Assembly: GCA_018664265.1 (NCBI GenBank)
Contig: JABJOR010000009.1
Location: 1 to 9,448 of the forward strand
Length of the DNA stretch: 9,448 nt
From: Rhodospirillales bacterium
GTDB taxonomy: Bacteria > Pseudomonadota > Alphaproteobacteria > Rhodospirillales > Casp-alpha2
Direction of reading: 5' to 3'
Shown: in pieces, positions 1 to 6,350 of the stretch
Layout of the letters: every line of letters begins with the position of its first letter
Numbering within the stretch: the first letter of the stretch is position 1
Translations under genes and position numbers: made by a program
The notes under the pieces: generated by a model
What the model was told of the DNA's origin: nothing
The model's database searches: none
What the model saw: only the letters and a program-made list of their open reading frames with translations

Positions 1-2
1 AT

Positions 3-452
3 ATCAAGGCCAATGCCATGGTCACGCCAGCGCACATTGTTCCTGAATGGTACTTCCTGCCGTTCTATGCGATCCTGCGGGCGTTCACTGCAGACTTCTT
101 CATGTACTGGCCTATTGCCTGGTTGATGTCTGCCAAGTTGGCAGGAGTTCTGGCAATGTTTGCCTCAATCCTGTTGCTTTTGGTTCTGCCATGGCTTGAT
201 TTGTCAAAGGTTCGCAGTTCCAAATTCCGTCCTATCAACAAACAGTTCTTCTGGATTTTCTTCCTGAATTGTCTGGTTCTGGGCTGGATTGGTGGAAAAC
301 CTGCCGAAGGCACATACATTATCATCGGTCAGGTTTCGACCTTCTATTACTTCTTCCATCTGGTGGTCCTGGTGCCGCTGATTGGTCTTCTGGAACGGCC
401 TAAGCCAATCCCGGAAAGCATCAGTTCAGCTGTCACTCAGGCTGCGAAATAA
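3..452 (+). CDS. petB: Cytochrome b of the bc1 complex, C-terminal part (5' end outside window)
   Basis: This is the C-terminal portion of cytochrome b, the membrane subunit of ubiquinol:cytochrome c oxidoreductase that carries the two b hemes and the quinone sites. The reading frame is open from the first full codon of the window, so the gene begins upstream; the ATG at 18 is internal. The segment opens with the highly conserved [20 protein letters not shown] stretch, which contains the PEWY motif of the Qo (quinol oxidation) site. Three or four hydrophobic helices follow: roughly the WPIAW-to-LPWL stretch, the FFWIFF stretch and the [20 protein letters not shown] stretch. These match the last transmembrane helices of the family. 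The stop codon (450-452) lies 14 bases before the cytochrome c1 start, so the two genes are co-transcribed; the Rieske gene would be expected upstream. The gene is also called fbcB. Confidence 0.95.
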   Translation: MKANAMVTPAHIVPEWYFLPFYAILRAFTADFFMYWPIAWLMSAKLAGVLAMFASILLLLVLPWLDLSKVRSSKFRPINKQFFWIFFLNCLVLGWIGGKPAEGTYIIIGQVSTFYYFFHLVVLVPLIGLLERPKPIPESISSAVTQAAK

Positions 453-466
453 GGAACGGGGATAAA

Positions 467-1246
467 ATGATGAAAAAGACTTTTCTTTCCGTCCTTTCAG
501 CACTTGCCATTGTCGGTGCTGTCAGTTTCACATCCACCTCGGTTGAGGCTTCCGGTGGCGTTGCCATCCCACAACAAAAGTGGTCATGGACCGGCCCGTT
601 TGGCACCTTTGATCGCGCTGCCCTGCGTCGTGGTCTTCAGGTCTACACAGAAGTCTGTTCCGGCTGCCACAGCCTGAACCTGATGAGCTACCGCAACCTT
701 GCCGACATCGGTTTCAGCGAAGATGAGATTAAAGCCATCGCCGCTGATTACGAAGTCGAAGATGGCCCTGATGACGAAGGTGAAATGTTCTTCCGTGAAG
801 CCATGCCAGCCGACAAGTTCGTCTCACCGTTTGCCAACGAGAAGGCTGCTCGTGCCAGCAACAATGGCGCTATGCCTCCTGATCTTTCGCTGATGATCAA
901 AGCCCGTAAAGATGGTGCGAACTATGTTCACGCTTTGCTGAACGGCTATGAAGAAGAAGCACCGGAAGGCGTCGAGCTGAATGAGGGCATGAGCTATAAT
1001 CATTACTTCCCGGGCAACCAGATCGCCATGGCACCACCTGTTGAAGACGACTACGTTGAATATGAAGATGGTACGCCAGCAACTCAGCAGCAAATCACCA
1101 GTGATATCGTGACGTTCCTGGCCTGGGCCGCTGAACCTGAACTGGAAGAGCGCAAGAAGCTTGGCCTGAAAGTCATGATCTTCCTCGGCTTGATCACGTT
1201 CATGCTATACGGCCTGAAACGCAAAATCTGGGCAAAGCTGCACTGA
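467..1246 (+). CDS. petC: Cytochrome c1 of the bc1 complex
   Basis: This is the c-type heme subunit of the bc1 complex. It takes electrons from the Rieske protein and passes them to a soluble or membrane cytochrome c in the periplasm. The protein has 259 residues, the usual size. Residues 1-28 form a Sec signal peptide (MMKK, hydrophobic core, likely cleavage after VEA). The heme attachment motif is CSGCH at 64-68. The likely axial methionine is Met188 in the QIAMAPP segment. A single C-terminal transmembrane anchor spans about residues 235-250 and is followed by a basic tail. The acidic insertion around residues 84-112 is compatible with bacterial c1 proteins. Two in-frame ATGs lie at 467 and 470; the GGGG at 458-461 is 5 bases before the first and 8 before the second, so either could be used. 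It is the last gene of its operon and is followed by a strong terminator. The gene is also called fbcC. Confidence 0.96.
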   Translation: MMKKTFLSVLSALAIVGAVSFTSTSVEASGGVAIPQQKWSWTGPFGTFDRAALRRGLQVYTEVCSGCHSLNLMSYRNLADIGFSEDEIKAIAADYEVEDGPDDEGEMFFREAMPADKFVSPFANEKAARASNNGAMPPDLSLMIKARKDGANYVHALLNGYEEEAPEGVELNEGMSYNHYFPGNQIAMAPPVEDDYVEYEDGTPATQQQITSDIVTFLAWAAEPELEERKKLGLKVMIFLGLITFMLYGLKRKIWAKLH

Positions 1247-1554
1247 TTTAAGCGTACATACAAAGATGCAAAAAAGGCCCCATCTTCCAGACGGGGCCTT
1301 TTTTAATGTCTTAATTCTGATGTGAATTGGCACATATTATGAGAACCAAATGACACATTATGTGTGAGAAAACAAATGCCTGCTTTGCTCCCATAAACTG
1401 ACGTTATTGGGAAATGGTCAAAACCTCGCCTGTAGCCATGAAAAGACATTTTCGCCTATTGTATCAATTTTGCATTGTGCTCTTTCAGTATTGCAGATAA
1501 TCACTTAGACAAGACAAACCTAATGATTTAGAGAGGCGATAGTAAAACGCCAAG
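1247..1554. other. Intergenic region between petC and the LysE-type gene
   Basis: This 308-base gap holds the petC terminator near its left end. The rest is noncoding and AT-rich and must contain the promoter of the downstream exporter gene. A short perfect inverted repeat, ACACA-TTA-TGTGT, lies at 1353-1365, and a related CACATATTATGAG lies at 1331-1343. These could be operator half-sites, but they are too short to be convincing. No clear -35/-10 pair and no small gene were recognised. Confidence 0.5.
1270..1304 (+). terminator. Intrinsic terminator of the bc1 operon
   Basis: GGCCCC at 1276-1281 pairs perfectly with GGGGCC at 1293-1298. The stem continues inward, past one A/C mismatch, with TCT/AGA around a TCC loop. 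It is preceded by six A residues and followed by six T residues (1299-1304), which makes a classic Rho-independent terminator 24 bases after the petC stop codon. The matching A-run means it could also terminate transcription from the other strand. Confidence 0.95.
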
Positions 1555-2157
1555 GTGTGTATATTGGAAACTTTGGGAACATTTATTCTTGCTGCCTTAG
1601 CGTTAACCGGAAGTCCTGGCCCCAATACACTCAGCCTAGCAGCCGTGGGCGCTGCATTTGGTCGGTTGCGTGGCCTTCGGTATATGGCGGGCCTCAACCT
1701 CGGCATGGCTGCTGTGATTCTAATTGTTGGATCTGGGGTTTCAAGTCTTCTATTCGCCATTCCCGGTGCCGCACCCGTCATTACGGTTGTCGCTGGAATT
1801 TACTTCATCTATCTTGCCTACCGAATTGCAACAGCACCACCGCTAAATGTGACAGCTAAGCCAGGCAGCGAGCCAAAATGGTTCGAGGGCGTATTTCTAT
1901 CGTTAGTCAACCCCAAAGCCTACGCTGCAATGGCAGCTCTGTTCTCCAGTTTCAACCTCGTGGTTGGGGATCCGATTGTGGACAGCGTACTTAAGGCTGT
2001 TGTATTAATGTCAACGATCATTGTCGTCAACATTTGTTGGCTTTACGCGGGTTCAGCCTTAACCAATTTCCTAGAGCATAACCAGATCAGCCGGGCGATC
2101 AATGTGACGTTTGCTGTATTGCTCATGGTGTCTGTTGTAGTCGCGGTAATGCTATAG
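1555..2157 (+). CDS. LysE/RhtB-family amino-acid exporter
   Basis: This is a small inner-membrane translocator of the LysE/RhtB/LeuE superfamily, whose members export amino acids such as lysine, threonine, homoserine or leucine. At about 200 residues it has the family's normal length, with around six hydrophobic segments. The family signature SPGPNTL is at residues 20-26 at the end of the first helix, and the second conserved motif NPKAY is at 119-123. The substrate cannot be predicted. The start is uncertain: the longest frame begins with GTG at 1555, which has no good ribosome binding site. A TTG at 1564, giving a protein that starts MetGluThrLeu as many relatives do, has AAGG at 1552-1555 eight bases upstream and may be the true start. 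The gene stands alone, after the bc1 terminator and convergent with the next operon. No adjacent LysR or Lrp regulator is present. Confidence 0.88.
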   Translation: MCILETLGTFILAALALTGSPGPNTLSLAAVGAAFGRLRGLRYMAGLNLGMAAVILIVGSGVSSLLFAIPGAAPVITVVAGIYFIYLAYRIATAPPLNVTAKPGSEPKWFEGVFLSLVNPKAYAAMAALFSSFNLVVGDPIVDSVLKAVVLMSTIIVVNICWLYAGSALTNFLEHNQISRAINVTFAVLLMVSVVVAVML

Positions 2158-2323
2158 GGTTTATAGACGCAGTAACGACGACTTCTGCTCAGGGCTGAGG
2201 AGATATTATTGCGTCTGCCATTTCACATCTGCTTTACTCCTTAGTAGCAGGCATCGGCATTCACAATATATACGTCACAAAATTTGCATTTTATAAGTTA
2301 ATAATCGTGTTTTATGTGACACT
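2158..2323. other. Convergent intergenic region with predicted stem-loops
   Basis: Two genes converge on this 166-base stretch, so transcripts from both sides should end here. AGACGCAGTAA (2166-2176) is complementary to TTATTGCGTCT (2207-2217), an 11-pair stem with one G-U pair. It encloses a smaller CTCA/TGAG hairpin (2190-2199). A second hairpin lies at 2229-2250 (CTGC, a TT bulge, TACT, loop CCTT, AGTA, GCAG). GTCACA (2274-2279) and TGTGAC (2315-2320) form a wider pair. None is followed by a clean T-run on either strand, so these are not textbook intrinsic terminators. No gene is visible. Confidence 0.5.
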
Positions 2324-3022
2324 TCATACTAGGGCTAGCCAGTTACGAATTGCAGATCGACAAAATTCTTTGGAGGCATCCATGTGATCCTCGAATTGCT
2401 TTGGCAGCCAGTTACGATAATCCGGCACATTCTGATCACAGAAATCTCCCGTCATCTCGATCCAGCCATCTACAATCTCTCGGGTGACTTCAAAGTGAAA
2501 CTGCATGGCATAGGTAGCGCGCCCCATGCGAAAACACTGGTAGGTGTAATCTGTTCCTGAGGCCAGATGAACAGCGTCATCTGGCAAAGCGTAATGATCT
2601 GTATGCCACTCAAACAAGCCTTGATCAGGTTTCATATGCCCAACTACCGGATCGCTTGCCCCGTCTTCTGTCAGCTTTATGGGGCAGAAGCCAAATTCAA
2701 AAGGGCCTTCCAGATGAACCGGCGCATCATAGGCTCGGGCTATTAGTTGCGATCCGAGACAAATTCCAAGCACAGGTTTATCCGCCACGCCGAAATCCTG
2801 GATCAGACGGACCAGTTGTGGAAAGTAAGGACACTTAGAATCATCAAGGGCATTCATGGCCCCGCCAAGCACCACCATGCCATCATAGTCATCCGAGCTA
2901 TCTGGCATAGGGTCGCCGTCTTCTCCCCACAGCACTTTGGTAGGCACACCTGCCGCTTCGATAGCTTCCCCAACCACACCGAGAGAGGGCGAATCGTGGT
3001 GTTCAATGACGAGTATAGTCAC
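2324..3022 (-). CDS. Class-I glutamine amidotransferase-like protein (GuaA N-terminal type)
   Basis: This is a stand-alone class-I (triad) glutamine amidotransferase domain of 232 residues. Such proteins hydrolyse glutamine or gamma-glutamyl compounds, and the ammonia is usually passed to a partner enzyme. The nucleophile elbow is GICLGSQ at 86-92 with catalytic Cys88. The catalytic His176 and Glu178 lie in the MQFHFEV segment, so the triad is intact. The GG of VLGGAMNA (51-58) fits the oxyanion-hole region. The start is GTG at 3022-3020, with GGAG eight bases upstream on the coding strand (3034-3031). It follows mtnA by 17 bases on the same strand, so it is the last gene of the mtnP-mtnA operon. 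No synthase domain is fused to it and no partner is adjacent. Relatives are usually annotated only as GMP synthase-like amidotransferases. A role in methylthioadenosine or purine metabolism is suggested only by position. Confidence 0.88.
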   Translation of the reverse strand: MTILVIEHHDSPSLGVVGEAIEAAGVPTKVLWGEDGDPMPDSSDDYDGMVVLGGAMNALDDSKCPYFPQLVRLIQDFGVADKPVLGICLGSQLIARAYDAPVHLEGPFEFGFCPIKLTEDGASDPVVGHMKPDQGLFEWHTDHYALPDDAVHLASGTDYTYQCFRMGRATYAMQFHFEVTREIVDGWIEMTGDFCDQNVPDYRNWLPKQFEDHMDASKEFCRSAIRNWLALV

Positions 3023-3039
3023 GTTTGTATCTCCGTTTC

Positions 3040-4134
3040 TTAAGCCAAATCAGGATAGAGGCCACTTAAACCCGATTCACTGGCGGCACAGACACCACGT
3101 TCGGTGATCAAGCCTGTTACCAACCTTGCAGGTGTTACATCAAAGGCATAGTTAGCAGCCGTGACGCCTTCGGCAGTCAATAGGACTTCGCGGACCACAC
3201 CGTCATCGCACATGCCAGGGATACGCAGAACTTCATCTGCGTCACGCTCCTCAATAGGGATCTCAGCCACACCATCGCGTAAGGTCCAGTCAATGGTTGT
3301 TCCTGGCAGAGCCACATAGAACGGCACGTTATTATCATGGGCGGCGAGAGCCTTAAGGTAGGTTCCGATCTTGTTACAAACATCACCGGTTCTGGTCGTG
3401 CGATCTGTGCCAGTAATGCACAAATCAACCTTGCCATGCTGCATCAAATGCCCGCCGACATTATCGGCAATCAACGTATGGGGAACACCGTGCTGTTTAA
3501 GCTCCCAAGCTGTCAGGCTGGCGCCTTGATTTCGCGGGCGAGTTTCATCGACCCAGACATGCACAGGGATACCAGCATTATGCGCTTTATAAATCGGCGC
3601 AAGGGCGGTACCCCAATCTACTGTAGCCAACCAACCTGCATTGCAGTGGGTCAAAACATTGACGATACTATCTCTGCGTCGCCCTTCCCAAATATTTTTA
3701 ATTAACTTGCTACCGTGCTCTCCAAGGGAGGAACTGATTTCAACATCGTCGTCTGTGATTTCCATTGCCCTTGCATAGGCTGCTTCTCGGCGGCTTGATG
3801 GATCGAGAGGATCCAGGACCTTGCGCATCTCATCCAGCGCCCAGCGTAAATTTACAGCTGTTGGTCGAGCTTGATAAAGCCCTTCGCAGGCCGACTGTAA
3901 GGCAAGATCGGATGCGTTTTCATGCATGGCAAGGGCAATACCCCAGGCTGCCGTGGCACCAATCAACGGAGCACCGCGAACCAGCATATCGGCAATAGCA
4001 TGAATACTGTCGGTCAGGTTTTCCAGCCTGACGGTCTCAAAGTGGTGAGGCAGTTTGGTCTGGTCGATAATTTCCACGGCCCAACCATCAGAAGCCGGCC
4101 AAATGGTGCGATACGGTGTGTTATTTACCTTCAT
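3040..4134 (-). CDS. mtnA: S-methyl-5-thioribose-1-phosphate isomerase
   Basis: This cytoplasmic enzyme converts 5-methylthioribose-1-phosphate to 5-methylthioribulose-1-phosphate in the methionine salvage pathway, or in the related MTA-isoprenoid or DHAP shunts. The protein has 364 residues, normal for the family. It shows RGAPLIG (53-59), the THCNAG motif with the catalytic cysteine (Cys164), the [10 protein letters not shown] motif (195-204), the GTDR motif with the catalytic aspartate (Asp244), and NKIGTY (254-259). Cys164 and Asp244 keep the spacing of the Cys160/Asp240 pair known in the Bacillus subtilis enzyme. Related eIF2B-type proteins lack this active-site set, so the isomerase assignment is firm. 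The start ATG (4134-4132) overlaps the mtnP stop as ATGA, which implies translational coupling; no strong ribosome binding site of its own is visible. MtnA directly uses the product of MtnP, so no methylthioribose kinase is needed. Confidence 0.96.
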   Translation of the reverse strand: MKVNNTPYRTIWPASDGWAVEIIDQTKLPHHFETVRLENLTDSIHAIADMLVRGAPLIGATAAWGIALAMHENASDLALQSACEGLYQARPTAVNLRWALDEMRKVLDPLDPSSRREAAYARAMEITDDDVEISSSLGEHGSKLIKNIWEGRRRDSIVNVLTHCNAGWLATVDWGTALAPIYKAHNAGIPVHVWVDETRPRNQGASLTAWELKQHGVPHTLIADNVGGHLMQHGKVDLCITGTDRTTRTGDVCNKIGTYLKALAAHDNNVPFYVALPGTTIDWTLRDGVAEIPIEERDADEVLRIPGMCDDGVVREVLLTAEGVTAANYAFDVTPARLVTGLITERGVCAASESGLSGLYPDLA

Positions 4135-5030
4135 TTATTCAGTACTCGCCCGGCAACAACATCCAGTTTAGCGATCATGGCAGGATCGCGCGCATCAGGT
4201 GCCGTAATGATGGCGGATTCAAGCGCCGTGTGGCAGCCGCAATGACAAGGCTCATTTCGATCTGCAAGCTTGGGGGCGGTGGCCTTGACCAAAGCCCTAC
4301 CCTTGTCTGCATTACCGAGCAACACTGTAATAATTGCATCAACCGTCACATGATCATGATCCGGATGCCAGCAATCGAAGTCTGTAACCATGGCCACGCT
4401 TGCATAACATAGCTCGGCCTCACGGGCGAGTTTGGCCTCAGGCATGTTGGTCATGCCGATCACATGACAACCCCACTGGCGGTACAGTTCTGATTCAGCC
4501 AGTGTGGAAAACTGTGGCCCCTCCATGGCGAGATATGTTCCCCCCTTAACCGTATCGATTCCGATTTCCTGAGCACTTTCATACAATGTATTGGCAAGAC
4601 GTGCACAAACGGGATGCCCCAAACCCACATGAGCCACAAGTCCGGGGCCAAAAAAGCTCTTTTCCCGATCAATTGTGCGATCAATAAACTGATCCACGAC
4701 AACGAATGTGCCGGGAGGCAGGTCTTCTCGTAAAGAGCCGCAAGCACTGATGGACAGAAGCTCCGTACACCCTGCCCGCTTCATGGCATCTATATTGGCG
4801 CGGTAATTAACAGCATTAGGAGGAATTTTGTGCCCCCGTCCATGGCGGGGCAAAAACACCAGTTGCAAACCATCAAGCTCACCAAAGAATAATTCGTCAG
4901 ACGCTTCACCAAAGGGTGATTCGATTCTGTCCCAACGGGTATTGGTCAATCCTTCGATCTCGTAAACCCCGCTACCGCCGATAATACCGATAACAGGTTG
5001 AGTGTTTTCAGTGTCGTTAGTTCCAGCCAC
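4131..5030 (-). CDS. mtnP: S-methyl-5'-thioadenosine phosphorylase
   Basis: This cytoplasmic phosphorylase splits 5'-methylthioadenosine, the by-product of polyamine and acyl-homoserine lactone synthesis, into adenine and 5-methylthioribose-1-phosphate. The protein has 299 residues. The phosphate-binding GGSG is at 18-21, PRHGRGH at 61-67, NYRANI at 75-80 and ACGSLRED at 96-103. The substrate-binding segment MTNMPE is at 193-198 and the purine-site aspartates are Asp217 and Asp219 in TDFDCW. The MTN-type methionine segment and hydrophobic context favour MTA over plain purine nucleosides. A C-terminal extension carries CHCGCH at 262-267 and is followed by a conserved-looking ITAPDARDP segment; I recall similar cysteine-rich tails in alphaproteobacterial homologues. 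The start is GTG, fixed by a perfect AGGAGG six bases upstream. It is the first gene of the mtnP-mtnA-amidotransferase operon. Confidence 0.95.
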   Translation of the reverse strand: MAGTNDTENTQPVIGIIGGSGVYEIEGLTNTRWDRIESPFGEASDELFFGELDGLQLVFLPRHGRGHKIPPNAVNYRANIDAMKRAGCTELLSISACGSLREDLPPGTFVVVDQFIDRTIDREKSFFGPGLVAHVGLGHPVCARLANTLYESAQEIGIDTVKGGTYLAMEGPQFSTLAESELYRQWGCHVIGMTNMPEAKLAREAELCYASVAMVTDFDCWHPDHDHVTVDAIITVLLGNADKGRALVKATAPKLADRNEPCHCGCHTALESAIITAPDARDPAMIAKLDVVAGRVLNK

Positions 5031-5036
5031 GATATG

Positions 5037-5042
5037 CCTCCT
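5037..5042 (-). promoter_or_regulatory. Ribosome binding site of mtnP
   Basis: The minus strand reads AGGAGG here, a perfect Shine-Dalgarno sequence. It lies six bases before the GTG at 5030-5028. No ATG occurs at a suitable distance, so this site decides in favour of the GTG start. Confidence 0.85.
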
Positions 5043-5127
5043 GTGCTAATAATCCGTCTATATCTTATAAGGGTAAGAAGCACGTCTATCGAGGTGAAAG
5101 TTCAATCATAGAAGAAAATCAAAAACC

Positions 5128-5158
5128 CATAGAGCAACGCTTGAAATATAATTGTCAA
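5128..5158 (-). promoter_or_regulatory. Possible promoter of the mtnP operon
   Basis: The minus strand has a perfect -35 hexamer TTGACA at 5158-5153. The best -10-like hexamer downstream is TCTATG at 5133-5128, with a long 19-base spacing and only three consensus matches. Transcription would begin about 90 bases before the mtnP start. The -35 is good and the -10 is poor, so this is only a candidate. Confidence 0.3.
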
Positions 5159-5344
5159 AAACGCCTCTCATTATAGCTATTAGCCATACATTAATTTTCC
5201 ATATAGATAGAAAAATTCATAAATTTGCTACTTATCAATCATTTTAGGTATTAATACATAAATTTATTTAAACTAAATAAATAATAAATAGAAAATAATA
5301 TTTATTATTACTAATAAAATATATAAATTACAATCGATATACTG

Positions 5345-5367
5345 TGAAATTTTAATGATAAATTTCA
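5345..5367. repeat. Perfect inverted repeat TGAAATTT-N7-AAATTTCA
   Basis: Arms of 8 bases at 5345-5352 and 5360-5367 flank a 7-base spacer. The right arm shares its TTTCA with a second small repeat, TTTCA-TTT-TGAAA at 5363-5375. It lies about 240 bases upstream of the Fe-S subunit gene. It may be a regulator binding site, although in such AT-rich sequence some palindromes are expected by chance. Confidence 0.4.
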
Positions 5368-5490
5368 TTTTGAAAACTAGTATCAATAAAAAATATACTA
5401 TGACTAAACAATAACTACATTAATAATTTGAAACATACAATAATAAACTATTATTATTCAAAATCTCTGGTAACTCTATAAAAAATAAGA

Positions 5491-5536
5491 ACTTTTGAAA
5501 AGTCAATATATATAACCACAATAAAATTATTGACTT
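5491..5536. promoter_or_regulatory. Nested palindromes, candidate operator of the molybdoenzyme operon
   Basis: ACTTTT-G-AAAAGT at 5491-5503 is a perfect 13-base odd palindrome. Overlapping it, AAGTCAATA at 5500-5508 has an exact inverted copy, TATTGACTT, at 5528-5536, with 19 bases between the arms. The right arm contains TTGACT (5530-5535), which could serve as a -35 element with GAATAT (5555-5560) as a weak -10 at 19-base spacing. The site ends about 70 bases before the start of the Fe-S subunit gene, a typical operator position. The binding factor is unknown, and no two-component or FNR-type regulator gene is in the window. Confidence 0.4.
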
Positions 5537-5604
5537 AACTCCCCTACAGGCAAAGAATATATACAGTATTCGGAAATTTTTCTTAATCCAAAAAGTGAGG
5601 GGTC

Positions 5605-6348
5605 ATGCCATACGATGATAGTAAGGTGCTCCGCCGCGACGTTCTTAAGGGAACTGCGGTGGCGGCAGCTGGTGCTGTAGCGGCATCAACACTGCCTACA
5701 AATGCCGTTGCAGCGACCGCTGCAAATACGGTTCAGTATGCGATGGTTATCGATGCAAGAAAGTGCAACGGTTGCCACGCATGTTCAGTTGCATGCAAGA
5801 CGGAAAATAATGTTCCCCTCGGCGAAACCCGGACCTGGGTTGAAGTCATAGAGAAAGGGGAATTCCCGAATGTTTCACGCAACTTCCTGCCACGCTTATG
5901 CAATCATTGCTCAGAGCCGGATTGCGTAAAGGTCTGCCCAACAGGCGCAACATACAAACGCGAGGAAGATGGTATTGTAACCATTGATAAAGATATTTGT
6001 ATTGGTTGTAAGTACTGTGTTCAAGCTTGCCCATACGGTGCTCGTTTTATAAATCCTATATCCGGAACAGCAGAAAAATGTGATTTCTGCCTGCACCGCG
6101 TTAAAGAAGGTGTGGTTCCGTCCTGCGTAAACACCTGCCAGGCCAGAGCCCGTACATTCGGTGACATGAATGATCCGGAAAGTGATGTAGCCAAATTGCT
6201 GGCAACCGAAGCCGTAACCACACTGCGTACAGAAGTTGGCACCAAGCCAAACGTTTACTACATCGGCGCAGACCATACCGATCCAAAAACCGATCCGGAT
6301 CAGTATGTTCGTATTGAAACCAATCGCCGCCAGCAGGAAAGGGTATAG
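5605..6348 (+). CDS. Tat-exported four-cluster [4Fe-4S] electron-transfer subunit (TtrB/PhsB/PsrB type)
   Basis: This is the electron-transfer subunit of a three-part molybdoenzyme. It passes electrons between the membrane subunit and the Mo catalytic subunit. The protein has 247 residues. An N-terminal twin-arginine signal (LRRDVLKG, Arg10-Arg11, then an Ala-rich core to about residue 38) implies periplasmic location. Sixteen cysteines fall in four groups for four [4Fe-4S] clusters: 54/57/60/64, 99/102/107/111, 132/135/138/142 and 159/162/174/178. The C-terminal PNVYYIG segment resembles TtrB-like proteins. The ATG at 5605 is preceded by GAGGGG at 5597-5602, a purine-rich but very close ribosome binding site. 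The next gene begins 2 bases after its stop. The gene order Fe-S, membrane, catalytic matches ttrBCA rather than phsABC or psrABC, but the sequence does not fix the substrate. Confidence 0.92.
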   Translation: MPYDDSKVLRRDVLKGTAVAAAGAVAASTLPTNAVAATAANTVQYAMVIDARKCNGCHACSVACKTENNVPLGETRTWVEVIEKGEFPNVSRNFLPRLCNHCSEPDCVKVCPTGATYKREEDGIVTIDKDICIGCKYCVQACPYGARFINPISGTAEKCDFCLHRVKEGVVPSCVNTCQARARTFGDMNDPESDVAKLLATEAVTTLRTEVGTKPNVYYIGADHTDPKTDPDQYVRIETNRRQQERV

Positions 6349-6350
6349 TC

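Larger units (their letters stand above)
5031..5604. other. Long AT-rich divergent intergenic region
   Basis: This 574-base noncoding stretch separates the divergent mtnP operon and the molybdoenzyme operon. By hand count positions 5141-5590 are about 20% GC (88 of 450) and positions 5221-5460 about 14% (34 of 240), far below the flanking genes. All frames are broken by stops and no RNA gene was recognised. It must contain the promoters of both operons. It holds several perfect inverted repeats, listed separately. The composition suggests a bent, easily melted or nucleoid-protein-silenced regulatory region, but that is inference. No canonical FNR site (TTGAT-N4-ATCAA) and no sigma-54 -24/-12 element was found. 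Confidence 0.7.

Noticed and set aside
1321..1370. Direct repeats or insertion-sequence end near CACATATTATGAG and CACATTATGTGTGAG
   Set aside because: The copies are short and imperfect, and there is no transposase or terminal repeat pair.
5043..5160. SAM riboswitch in front of mtnP
   Set aside because: No recognisable SAM-I or SAM-II core or consistent pseudoknot pairing was seen in this AT-rich leader.
5221..5460. Replication origin or CRISPR leader suggested by the AT-rich stretch
   Set aside because: No DnaA-box cluster, no regularly spaced repeats and no cas or replication gene nearby.
5495..5506. FNR/FixK-type box TTGA-N4-TCAA upstream of the molybdoenzyme operon
   Set aside because: The known FNR/FixK site needs six bases between TTGA and TCAA; here there are four.
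5911..6276. Antisense open frame across the Fe-S subunit gene
   Set aside because: It is a shadow of a cysteine-rich gene with strong motifs on the plus strand; it has no promoter or ribosome binding site.
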